Source of the DNA: Equibacterium sp963662035
GTDB lineage: Bacteria > Bacteroidota > Bacteroidia > Bacteroidales > UBA932
Assembly: GCA_963662035.1 (NCBI GenBank)
Contig: CAVLDO010000019.1
Span: 1 to 36,487 of the forward strand
Direction: 5' to 3'
Length of the DNA: 36,487 nt
The notes under the pieces were generated by a model that saw nothing but the letters and a program-made list of their open reading frames with translations, had not been told where the DNA came from and made no database searches. Position numbers and translations under genes: made by a program. Shown here one piece after another: positions 1 to 6,472 of this stretch (positions within the stretch are counted from its first letter, which is position 1; each line of letters begins with the position of its first letter).

Positions 1-1
1 C

Positions 2-88
2 GTCAGTCTCGATGAATGGACAAGCGGCGGAAGCATAGAAGGAATAAGACACATTCACTTACGGGAGTTTCTGCAAACGGTATTATGA
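2..88 (+). CDS. possible C-terminal tail of an upstream gene (partial)
   Basis: One forward frame is open from the window edge and ends at a TGA at 86-88, giving 28 residues that finish in HLREFLQTVL. It lies upstream of the obg promoter and could be the end of a preceding forward gene. The fragment is too short to assign to a family, and it does not look like the adenylate kinase often found before obg in this class. It may equally be a chance open frame. Confidence 0.25.
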   Translation, partial: VSLDEWTSGGSIEGIRHIHLREFLQTVL

Positions 89-150
89 TTGCGTGCGAAC
101 GATGATGAAATGCGTTGACGAGGGATTCTCAACTTCCCAAAAATAATGAT

Positions 151-158
151 TACATTTG
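151..158 (+). promoter_or_regulatory. -7 box of the obg promoter
   Basis: TACATTTG fits the Bacteroidetes TAnnTTTG element exactly and lies 18 bp before the obg ATG, so the leader would be only about 10-14 nt. No clear TTTG -33 element stands 19 bp upstream. Confidence 0.65.
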
Positions 159-176
159 CGCGGTCAGTAGAAACTT

Positions 177-1175
177 ATGCCAGAGAGCAACTTTATAGAC
201 TACGTGAAGATTTACTGCGCTTCGGGCGCGGGCGGGGCGGGCAGCGTGCATCTGCGCCGTGAAAAGTATGTGCCCAAAGGGGGGCCCGACGGCGGCGACG
301 GCGGCCGTGGCGGCCACATAATCCTGCGGGGCGACAGGCAGATGTGGACCCTTATCCACCTCAAATACAAGAAGCACATCAAGGCCGATGGCGGCGAGGC
401 GGGCAGCGGCGGCCTGCGCAGCGGCGCCGACGGCAAGGACATCTATCTGGATGTTCCGCTGGGCACCGTGGCCCGCGATGCCGAGACGGGAGAACTCATC
501 TGCGAGGTTATGGACGACGGTCAGGAGGTGATTCTGCGCCGCGGCGGCCGCGGCGGGCTGGGCAACAACAACTTCAAGAGTCCCACCAACCAGACGCCGC
601 GCTATGCCCAGCCGGGCGAGCCGTGCCAGGAGGGGTGGGTCACCCTGGAACTCAAGATAATGGCCGATGTCGGGCTGGTGGGGCTGCCGAATGCGGGCAA
701 ATCGACTCTGGTGTCGGCCCTTTCTGCAGCGCGGCCCAAGATTGCCGACTACGCCTTCACCACTCTGGAGCCGAGTCTGGGCATCGTCTCCTACCGCGAC
801 GACCGCTCTTTTGTAATAGCCGACATCCCCGGCATAATCGAGGGGGCACACGAGGGGCGCGGCCTGGGGCTGCGGTTCCTGCGCCACATAGAGCGCAACT
901 CGATGCTGCTGTTTATGGTGGCTGCCGACACGGATGATGTGGCCGCAACCTACGATATGCTGCTGCGCGAACTGCAGCTCTACAACAGCGAACTGCTTGA
1001 CAAGGATCGCATACTGGTCATAACCAAAGACGACCTGCTGGACGACGAGCTGCGCGCCGAGATAGAGAAGACGCTCCCCGCCGGTGTGCCCCACACCTTC
1101 ATCAGCGCCGTGACGGGCAGCGGGCTGATGCACCTCAAGGATATGGTATGGGAGGTGCTCAACCGCCCTATTTAG
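177..1175 (+). CDS. obg: Obg family GTPase (ObgE/CgtA)
   Basis: Conserved GTPase that binds the large ribosomal subunit and acts in late ribosome assembly and (p)ppGpp-linked growth control. The 332 residues start with the glycine-rich Obg fold (about 1-158, many GG turns such as GGPDGGDGGRGG) and continue with a G domain. G1 is GLPNAGKST at 169-177, G3 is DIPG at 216-219, and G4 is TKDD at 283-286 in place of the classical NKxD. SAVTGSG near residue 310 is the G5 region. The variable C-terminal extension of some Obg proteins is absent. The ATG at 177 lies just after a -7 box and has no Shine-Dalgarno. The TAG stop is at 1173-1175, and the convergent pnuC stop is at 1168-1170, so the two coding regions overlap by 8 bp. 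Confidence 0.97.
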   Translation: MPESNFIDYVKIYCASGAGGAGSVHLRREKYVPKGGPDGGDGGRGGHIILRGDRQMWTLIHLKYKKHIKADGGEAGSGGLRSGADGKDIYLDVPLGTVARDAETGELICEVMDDGQEVILRRGGRGGLGNNNFKSPTNQTPRYAQPGEPCQEGWVTLELKIMADVGLVGLPNAGKSTLVSALSAARPKIADYAFTTLEPSLGIVSYRDDRSFVIADIPGIIEGAHEGRGLGLRFLRHIERNSMLLFMVAADTDDVAATYDMLLRELQLYNSELLDKDRILVITKDDLLDDELRAEIEKTLPAGVPHTFISAVTGSGLMHLKDMVWEVLNRPI

Positions 1176-1881
1176 GCTGCTTGCGGGCTGCTTCGGAGCT
1201 CTCGCGCTGCCAGCGCAGCATCATAATCACGGAATTTACAAGATAGACGCTCCACATCAAAAGTGTGGCGATGCTGGCGCTGTCGCTGCCCGACAGGACA
1301 TTCTTGAGCCACATCACCACGGTGGCGGCGTTGATGGCAATCCATATCCACCAGTTCTCGCTGTAGCGGCGCACCGTGAGCACGAATGCTATCATAGTGC
1401 CCACCGTGGTGAAGGCGTCGGTCATCGGCATCGCATCGCCGACGTGGCGCAGAGCAAGACCCAGCAGCAATGTGCCCGCGGCGGTCACTGCAAGATACAG
1501 CAGCCTCTGCGGCCAGTTCATCTGCCGCTTGATGACCTCCGCATTCTCATTGTTCATATTCTTTTTCCAGGCGTTGAAGCCCACGAACTCCAGCGGCAGC
1601 AGATAAAACACGTTCAGCAGCGTCTCGCCATAATAGGTCGCCTTGTATGATATATAGGAGTAGAGGGCGCACTGGATTCCGCCGAAAATGTAGGTGCCCA
1701 GCTTGCCCTTGCCGGTGAGCACCACCGAGATTGCGCCGCAGGTGGCGCTTATCACCGCTATGGCGCTATCGCCGTGGATTATGGAGGGAATCAGGATGGA
1801 AAGCGTGCACACTGCCAGATAGATGACCTCGTAGGGCTTCCAGCCCGCGGTCTCCAGTCGGATATATTCTCTGAATGTCAT
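1168..1881 (-). CDS. pnuC: PnuC-family vitamin-precursor transporter
   Basis: Inner-membrane facilitator of the PnuC family, which takes up nicotinamide riboside (PnuC) or thiamine (PnuT) for trapping by a cytosolic kinase. The 237-residue protein has about seven hydrophobic segments and the family signature NWWIWIAINAATVVMW near residues 174-189. A charged loop (KKNMNNENAEVIKRQ) separates the two halves and the tail is basic. No NadR-like kinase, thiamine gene or riboswitch is adjacent, so the substrate cannot be settled here. The ATG at 1879-1881 follows its -7 box by only 7 nt, implying a very short or absent 5' leader and leaving no room for a riboswitch. The gene is convergent with obg and their ends overlap. 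Confidence 0.9.
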   Translation of the reverse strand: MTFREYIRLETAGWKPYEVIYLAVCTLSILIPSIIHGDSAIAVISATCGAISVVLTGKGKLGTYIFGGIQCALYSYISYKATYYGETLLNVFYLLPLEFVGFNAWKKNMNNENAEVIKRQMNWPQRLLYLAVTAAGTLLLGLALRHVGDAMPMTDAFTTVGTMIAFVLTVRRYSENWWIWIAINAATVVMWLKNVLSGSDSASIATLLMWSVYLVNSVIMMLRWQRESSEAARKQPK

Positions 1882-1888
1882 AGCGGCA

Positions 1889-1896
1889 CAAATGTA
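1889..1896 (-). promoter_or_regulatory. -7 box of the pnuC promoter
   Basis: On the minus strand this reads TACATTTG, an exact TAnnTTTG match. It is 7 nt from the pnuC ATG and directly abuts the T-tract of the rpsU terminator, so one gene's terminator tail runs into the next gene's promoter. Confidence 0.7.
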
Positions 1897-1897
1897 T

Positions 1898-1927
1898 AAA
1901 AAAAGCCGGTCCTTTTGCGGAACCGGC
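1898..1927 (-). terminator. intrinsic terminator of rpsU
   Basis: On the minus strand GCCGGT and ACCGGC form a GC-rich stem (plus strand 1905-1910 and 1922-1927), with extra GG/CC pairing in the loop. A run of seven T follows. It lies 23 nt after the rpsU stop. Confidence 0.85.
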
Positions 1928-1950
1928 CTTTTGTATGGTGATTTTTGAGA

Positions 1951-2142
1951 TTACTCCTCTTCGAGGCGCAAATGCTGAACGTAGATAGCTTTGTTTTTCT
2001 GCTCTCTGCGGACTACAGAGGGTTTCTTGAACTCGCGGCGGCCGCGGAGCTCGCGGACGGTACCGGTTTTTTCAAATTTGCGTTTGAATTTCTTCAGGGC
2101 CTTCTCAATGTTTTCACCCTCTTTGATCTGTACGATAATCAT
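1951..2142 (-). CDS. rpsU: 30S ribosomal protein bS21
   Basis: Small basic protein of the 30S platform. The 63-residue sequence begins MIIVQIKEGENIEKALKKF and carries the family's basic central helix. Its tail, QKNKAIYVQHLRLEEE, resembles the extended C-terminus of Bacteroidia bS21. In these ribosomes bS21, with bS18 and bS6, is known to cover the 3' end of 16S rRNA and hide the anti-Shine-Dalgarno. The gene has its own consensus promoter, a strong Shine-Dalgarno that no neighbour shares, and an intrinsic terminator, so it is a single-gene unit. It is divergent from the xerD-type gene; the order rpsU, tyrosine recombinase, hpf is common in Bacteroidales. Confidence 0.96.
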   Translation of the reverse strand: MIIVQIKEGENIEKALKKFKRKFEKTGTVRELRGRREFKKPSVVRREQKNKAIYVQHLRLEEE

Positions 2143-2151
2143 AATTTGCTA

Positions 2152-2161
2152 CACCTCCTTT
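2152..2161 (-). promoter_or_regulatory. perfect Shine-Dalgarno of rpsU
   Basis: The minus strand reads AAAGGAGGTG, complementary over 10 nt to the usual 16S rRNA 3' end, with a 9-nt spacer to the ATG. I see no comparable site before other genes in the window. This fits the known retention of a strong SD on rpsU in Bacteroidia, proposed to give bS21 autoregulation. Confidence 0.85.
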
Positions 2162-2173
2162 TATTAGGGACTG

Positions 2174-2204
2174 CAAAGATAGTCAAGTTTTTTGCATCCC
2201 CAAA
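2174..2204 (-). promoter_or_regulatory. rpsU promoter
   Basis: On the minus strand TTTG (plus 2201-2204), a 19-bp spacer, then TATCTTTG (plus 2174-2181): a full match to the Bacteroidetes sigma-ABfr consensus. The leader would be about 25-30 nt and contains the Shine-Dalgarno. Confidence 0.85.
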
Positions 2205-2219
2205 TTTTTGTTACCTTGG
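2191..2219 (+). promoter_or_regulatory. probable promoter of the xerD-hpf unit
   Basis: TTTG (2191-2194), a 17-bp spacer, then TACCTTGG (2212-2219), one base off TAnnTTTG. It overlaps the divergent rpsU promoter. The -7 box ends 5 nt before the ATG at 2225, so the transcript may be leaderless. Confidence 0.55.
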
Positions 2220-2224
2220 CGCCT

Positions 2225-3163
2225 ATGGAAGAGAGGTTTATAGAGTATATCCTCGCGCAGCGGCGCTATTCGCCCCGCACGGCGGAGATTTACCGGGGGG
2301 TGATAGACGAGTTCCGCCGCTTTGCCCTGCCGGAGGTGGAGGGTGCTCCATCCGAAGAGCAGCTCAAGGAGGCCCTCACCCCCGGTCTGATAAGGGGATT
2401 CGTGGCCACCGCGCTGGAGGCGGGAGAGAGCCCGCGCACCGTCAACCTCAAGCTCTCTGCCCTTAGCAGCTTTTGCTCCTGGCTGGTGAAGAACGCCTTT
2501 CTGGAGTCGAACCCGGTGCACAAGGTTTACCGCCCGAGGGAAGACCATCCGTTGCCGCAGTTCTACACGCAGGCCAGTTTGGACGCCTTTCTTGAAAAAA
2601 GCGCGCAGCAGGAGGCCTCCGAAGCCGGGCAGGAGAGCTGCGGCAAGGTCCCCTTCGCCCAATTGCGCACCAGAATGATGATACTGCTGCTCTACACCAC
2701 CGGGATGCGGCGCGCCGAGCTGTGCAATCTGCGCTGCGGCGATTTCGATGCTTCGCGCAGGGTGCTGCGCGTGACAGGCAAGGGGGATAAAACCAGAGAA
2801 ATTCCCATACCGGAGAGGGTATGCAAAGAAATTTTGTTATATTTGGAAAGGCTTAAAAGTGAAGCGGGGGGCGGCTGTGGCTGGTTTTTTGTAACGGACA
2901 GCGGGCGGCAGCTTTATCCCCAGTTCGTGAACAACACGGTCAAGGCGGCCTTCGGCGGCGAGGAAGGTTTCTCCGGCAAGAAATCGCCCCACGTGCTGCG
3001 GCATTCGCTGGCAACCCACCTGCTGAACAACGGGGCCGACATTAACAGCATAAAAGAGGTGCTCGGGCACTCTTCGCTTGCGGCGACTCAGGTCTATACG
3101 CACAATTCGTTCGAGCAGCTCAAAAGTGTATATGTAAACGCTCATCCAAGAGCAAAAAAATGA
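2225..3163 (+). CDS. xerD: XerC/XerD-type tyrosine recombinase
   Basis: Site-specific recombinase of the kind that resolves chromosome dimers at dif. The 312 residues have an N-terminal SAM-like core-binding domain (about 1-100) and a catalytic domain holding every active-site residue: R162 in TTGMRRAEL, K186 in TGKGDKTR, H256 and R259 in HVLRH, H282 in LGHSS, and nucleophile Y291 in TQVYTH. An in-frame TTG at 2192 would add 11 residues but lies upstream of the -7 box, so the ATG at 2225 is preferred. hpf follows after 6 nt. Its place beside rpsU and hpf, and the lack of any cargo, argue for a housekeeping Xer protein rather than an integrase. XerC and XerD cannot be separated by eye. Confidence 0.92.
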   Translation: MEERFIEYILAQRRYSPRTAEIYRGVIDEFRRFALPEVEGAPSEEQLKEALTPGLIRGFVATALEAGESPRTVNLKLSALSSFCSWLVKNAFLESNPVHKVYRPREDHPLPQFYTQASLDAFLEKSAQQEASEAGQESCGKVPFAQLRTRMMILLLYTTGMRRAELCNLRCGDFDASRRVLRVTGKGDKTREIPIPERVCKEILLYLERLKSEAGGGCGWFFVTDSGRQLYPQFVNNTVKAAFGGEEGFSGKKSPHVLRHSLATHLLNNGADINSIKEVLGHSSLAATQVYTHNSFEQLKSVYVNAHPRAKK

Positions 3164-3169
3164 TGTGAA

Positions 3170-3460
3170 ATGGAAATCAAGGTTCAATCAATCAAGTTCG
3201 ATGCAGATCAGAGACTGCTCGACTATGTTAACCTCAAGGTTGGCAAACTGGAGAAATTCTACGAAGATGCGATTTGCTGCGAGGTGGCCCTGTCCTTGCT
3301 TCCCGACCCTGCAAACAAAAACGTTAAGGTCAGGGTGCTCATTCCGGGCAGTGAAGTGGTTGTGGAGCGCAATGCGGACACATTCGAAAACGCCGTTACA
3401 GAGTGCGTGGGCGTGCTCAAAGACAAGCTGGTGTCGGCAAGGGAGAAACGCTACAGATAG
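3170..3460 (+). CDS. hpf: short ribosome hibernation promoting factor
   Basis: Binds the 30S decoding region in slow or stationary growth and shields idle ribosomes. The 96 residues (MEIKVQSIKFDADQRLLDYV...) cover one beta-alpha-beta HPF/YfiA domain, including the FDADQRLLDYVNLKVGKLEK helix. The C-terminal dimerisation domain of long HPF is absent, so this is the short form. It starts 6 nt after the recombinase stop and is surely co-transcribed. It ends 5 bp before the convergent lplA stop; its terminator appears to lie inside lplA. Confidence 0.95.
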   Translation: MEIKVQSIKFDADQRLLDYVNLKVGKLEKFYEDAICCEVALSLLPDPANKNVKVRVLIPGSEVVVERNADTFENAVTECVGVLKDKLVSAREKRYR

Positions 3461-3465
3461 AGTTT

Positions 3466-4446
3466 TCAGTCAAAAAACAGCGAGGCCAGCTCCCTGCAGT
3501 TGACCTTCCCGAAATAGTCGCCGGGCGAGATTTCAGAGATCCGCCCGGCGATTTTTTCTTTGTCGTGCGGGCAGCCGGTCATCTTGGCGCAGAACTCCTC
3601 TATGGGCCGGGTGAAAAAGAAGTCCCCGGTGATAGACAGGCGGGAGATGACCCCCCGCTCCACATCAAAAGTGATTTCCACTACGCCGCAGGGGAGCTTT
3701 GCGCTGTTGGAGAAGGTGTATCGGGGGCTGGCGGCAAAGTTCCACGCGTCGGTGGAGTATTTGCTCTCCGCCAGGGAGCATATGGCCGCCCTGTCGGCAT
3801 CGGAATAGGTGTAGAGCGCCGCCGTGCCCGAGATTCTGCCGGAGAGGTATTGCACAAACTCCTCCACGTCCATCGGCCGCATCAGATGGCTGGAGATGTT
3901 GGTGACGCGGCTCACATTGCTCTTGACCGCTTTGTCGCTGTATTTGAGGCTGCGGCTTTTGAGCGCGCCTGACAGCGAACTCATAGAGGCGTTGAAGAGC
4001 AGCGTGCCGTGCTGCAGCACGCGGCCCCGCCCGGTGCAGATGGCGTTGCCGGAGAATTTGCGGTGGTCTATGCACAGGTCGTTGCGCCCCTCCAGGCGGG
4101 CGTCCACCCCCAGGGAGGCGAGCGCCTCCAGTATGGGGGCGGTGAAGCGGCGGAACATCTGCGAAGTGTCCTCTTCGTCGCGGCGGGCGTCGATGAATGT
4201 GAAGTTGACGTTGCCCAGGTCGTGGAACACCGCTCCGCCGCCGCTCAGGCGCCGGACCACCTTGATGCCGTGGCTTTTTACATAGTCCATATCGATTTCC
4301 GCAAGGGCGTTCTGGTTGCGGCCGATCACCACGCAGCTTTGGTTGCGCCATAGCCGGAATACCGGCTGCGAAAAGTTGTACAGCAGATATTCTTCTGCGG
4401 CGAGGTTGCGGTAGGGGTCGGTTTCGGGGTCATTTATGTAAATCAT
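3466..4446 (-). CDS. lplA: lipoate-protein ligase A
   Basis: Cytosolic ligase that activates free lipoate with ATP and attaches it to E2 and GcvH lipoyl domains. From the ATG at 4446 the protein has 326 residues. The family core is present: NLAAEEYLL (14-22), RRLSGGGAVFHD (65-76) for substrate binding, KFSGNA (130-135) with the conserved lysine K130, and QHGTLLFN near 145-152. A C-terminal accessory domain fills about 250-326. Upstream in-frame starts (TTG at 4500, ATG at 4464) fall in or next to the promoter, and MIYINDPETDPYRNLAAEEY is the usual family N-terminus. The 3' end of the gene holds a strong terminator serving the opposite strand. Confidence 0.93.
   Translation of the reverse strand: MIYINDPETDPYRNLAAEEYLLYNFSQPVFRLWRNQSCVVIGRNQNALAEIDMDYVKSHGIKVVRRLSGGGAVFHDLGNVNFTFIDARRDEEDTSQMFRRFTAPILEALASLGVDARLEGRNDLCIDHRKFSGNAICTGRGRVLQHGTLLFNASMSSLSGALKSRSLKYSDKAVKSNVSRVTNISSHLMRPMDVEEFVQYLSGRISGTAALYTYSDADRAAICSLAESKYSTDAWNFAASPRYTFSNSAKLPCGVVEITFDVERGVISRLSITGDFFFTRPIEEFCAKMTGCPHDKEKIAGRISEISPGDYFGKVNCRELASLFFD
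3519..3557 (+). terminator. terminator of xerD-hpf, inside lplA
   Basis: CGCCGGGCG (3519-3527) and CGCCCGGCG (3542-3550) form a perfect 9-bp stem with a 14-nt loop. ATTTTTT follows on the plus strand. It lies 59 nt past the hpf stop, within the last codons of the opposing lplA gene. On the minus strand no T-run follows the stem, so it should act in one direction only. Confidence 0.75.
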
Positions 4447-4457
4447 TGCGGGCAGCG

Positions 4458-4489
4458 TTTGCATTCGGCCCGTAAAGATAGTATATTTG
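4458..4489 (+). promoter_or_regulatory. candidate promoter of the helix-hairpin-helix gene
   Basis: TTTG (4458-4461), a 20-bp spacer, then TATATTTG (4482-4489), a good consensus. The resulting leader would be about 118 nt. Between it and the gene I see only a short tandem duplication (GTTGTGGA twice, 4571-4586). Confidence 0.6.
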
Positions 4490-4500
4490 AAAGACAACAA
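4473..4500 (-). promoter_or_regulatory. lplA promoter
   Basis: On the minus strand TATCTTTA (plus 4473-4480) differs from TAnnTTTG at the last base, with a TTG (plus 4498-4500) 17 bp upstream. It gives a leader of about 20 nt to the ATG at 4446 and overlaps the divergent promoter at 4458-4489. Confidence 0.5.
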
Positions 4501-4613
4501 TAAGTCTGTTTTTTTAGAGGCACGCTCGGGAGAGGGGCATTGATAGAAAATGTGCGGCGGGCTGCCGGGGGTTGTGGAGTTGTGGAGTTTAGAAAGATTA
4601 GCAGGGTCAGATT

Positions 4614-6419
4614 ATGAAGGGTTTGATTTTTGGGGCGGCTGCGCTCGCATCGCTCTTTGCTGCGGTGCCGGCCATCGCGCAGAACATCGTGAACATTATG
4701 GAGCAGATGGCGGAGGCCGGGGCCTCGGCCGATGATGCGGAGGATTATCTGCAGCAGTATTCTGTGCTGGATCTGAATGTGGCGACGCGCGCGGAGCTGC
4801 TCTCCAGCACCCTTTTTTCGCCATTCCAGATAGAGAGTCTGCTGGACTACCGCGCCGAATACGGGGCGCTGCTCTCCGCTGCGGAACTTGCTTTGGTGGA
4901 TGGTTTTTCAAAGGAATTCTGCGACAGTATAGAGGGGCGCATCACCCTTGGGAGCGGCACGGCGGCGGAGACTTCGCTGCAGGCGCGCTCCCGATACAAA
5001 TTCAAGGGCGGCACGCCCGGAGTGCATCAGTACAACCGGTTCCTGATGCGGCGCGGCCTCTGGCAAGGCGCTCTGCTGGCAGAGAGCGATGCAGGAGAGA
5101 AGCCCCTCATAGACCACATAGGCGGCTATCTGGCATACGAAAAAGGGCATTTGAAGTTTATTGCGGGGGATTACAGCGCCTGCTTCGGCCAGGGTGCGGC
5201 TCTCTGGAGCGCCTTTGCGTTCAGCGGTGCCGGAATTCCGGCCTCTCTGCTGCGGCACGCAAAAGGGATAACCCCCTATAAGTCGGCCGACGAAAATCGG
5301 GCTCTGCGCGGCGCCGCGGCCACGCTCTTGCTCGGCGGGGGCTGGGAGGCCACTGTGCTGCTCTCGGCGGCAGCAGTCGACGCCAAGGTCACCGATGAGG
5401 GCTACACCTCAATCAGCAAGACCGGCCTTCACCGCACCGTTTATGAGAAATCGTGCAGAAATGCAATGCGCGAATATCTCGCGGGGGCCAATCTTACCCG
5501 CCGCAGCGCCCGTCTGTACTGCGGCATAACGGCCGTGGCATACGGCTACAACCGCCGCAACGCCCGCAAGGCGGAGCCATACAATCAGCTGCAGATGTAC
5601 GACGGCCTCTGCGGCAACATCTCCGCCGACGCCCTGCTCAGCCTGGGGCACTGGAGGTTGTCGGCGGAGGCGGCGCTGGGAAAGGGGCTGCGCCCGGCGG
5701 CGGTGGCAGCAGCGGTGTACTCGCCTTCCTACAGCTTAGAGGCGGCGCTGCATCTGCGCTATTATCACAAGGGATACATCGCCCCGCACGCTGGCAGCTA
5801 TTCCTCCATTTCGTCGGTCTCCAACCAGACCGGGGCGGTGCTCTCGCTGCTCTGGCGGCCGCTACGCCCACTCACTCTGACATCCCACAGCGAGGCGGTG
5901 CGCTATCCGTGGGCGCGCTATCGGGTGGACGGCCCCTCGTTTGCCTTCAGCGAAAAACTCTCCGCCTTTCTGGAGGCCGGCGAGTTTGTTTTTTCACTGC
6001 GGGAGAACTTCTCTTACCGCACCGCCGACCACAGCCGCCGCCACTCCATCAAAGGGACGGCCATCTGGGAGAAAGGGCGGTGGCGCTGCACGCTGCGCGC
6101 CGGGTTGTCGTTGTGCGGCATAGACGGCGAGAGGTCAGCCGGCACTGCCATATCTGCTGCCGCGGCCCGCAGCTTTTTCAAGGGGCGCTGCAGCGCAAAC
6201 CTCTCCGCAGCCCGGTATTGCACCGATGGCTATGACGCCCGCGTCTATCTCTACGAAAGCGACCTGCCCGGCAATTTTTCTTTCAATTACTATCTCGGCA
6301 AGGGAATTGCAGCAAGGCTCCTGGTCAATGCAAAAATGGGTCGTGGAATCACTCTGAGCGGTATCGCGGCCTATTCGGGAGTTTTTGAGGCGAGGGTGCA
6401 GGCCGACTTTGATTTTTAA
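4614..6419 (+). CDS. secreted helix-hairpin-helix protein with predicted outer-membrane barrel
   Basis: Function unknown. The 601 residues open with a clear signal peptide (MKGLIFGAAALASLFAAVPA, cleavage near AIAQ). A short ComEA-like helix-hairpin-helix region follows at about 50-115: LDLNVATRAELLSS, then FSPFQIESLLDYRAEYGALLSAAEL. The rest alternates polar and aromatic residues, is rich in Gly, Tyr, Ser and Arg, and ends DFDF, all typical of an outer-membrane beta-barrel with a terminal Phe. Proteins of this architecture occur in many Bacteroidetes without an assigned role; DNA contact or uptake is only a guess from the HhH motif. It stands alone, with its own promoter and parA starting 53 bp later. 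Confidence 0.75.
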   Translation: MKGLIFGAAALASLFAAVPAIAQNIVNIMEQMAEAGASADDAEDYLQQYSVLDLNVATRAELLSSTLFSPFQIESLLDYRAEYGALLSAAELALVDGFSKEFCDSIEGRITLGSGTAAETSLQARSRYKFKGGTPGVHQYNRFLMRRGLWQGALLAESDAGEKPLIDHIGGYLAYEKGHLKFIAGDYSACFGQGAALWSAFAFSGAGIPASLLRHAKGITPYKSADENRALRGAAATLLLGGGWEATVLLSAAAVDAKVTDEGYTSISKTGLHRTVYEKSCRNAMREYLAGANLTRRSARLYCGITAVAYGYNRRNARKAEPYNQLQMYDGLCGNISADALLSLGHWRLSAEAALGKGLRPAAVAAAVYSPSYSLEAALHLRYYHKGYIAPHAGSYSSISSVSNQTGAVLSLLWRPLRPLTLTSHSEAVRYPWARYRVDGPSFAFSEKLSAFLEAGEFVFSLRENFSYRTADHSRRHSIKGTAIWEKGRWRCTLRAGLSLCGIDGERSAGTAISAAAARSFFKGRCSANLSAARYCTDGYDARVYLYESDLPGNFSFNYYLGKGIAARLLVNAKMGRGITLSGIAAYSGVFEARVQADFDF

Positions 6420-6436
6420 GGTAACAAAACATTTGC

Positions 6437-6444
6437 TAATTTTA
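6437..6444 (+). promoter_or_regulatory. weak -7 box before parA
   Basis: TAATTTTA is one base from TAnnTTTG and lies 28 nt before the parA ATG. No good -33 element is seen. The same variant precedes asnS. Confidence 0.4.
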
Positions 6445-6472
6445 CCCCTTCGCAAACTCTCGGACGTTTTTA

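Noticed and set aside
150..1133. 327-codon open frame opposite obg
   Set aside because: Mirror of the glycine-rich Obg domain; no family features.
1882..1950. Riboswitch (thiamine or NAD type) before pnuC
   Set aside because: The promoter is 7 nt from the ATG, leaving no leader; the hairpin present is the rpsU terminator.
2225..3163. Integrase of a mobile element
   Set aside because: No cargo or att repeats; co-transcribed with hpf beside rpsU, the normal place of a Xer recombinase in this class.
4571..4586. Tandem 8-mer GTTGTGGA twice in the leader of the barrel gene
   Set aside because: Too short to assign; likely slippage.
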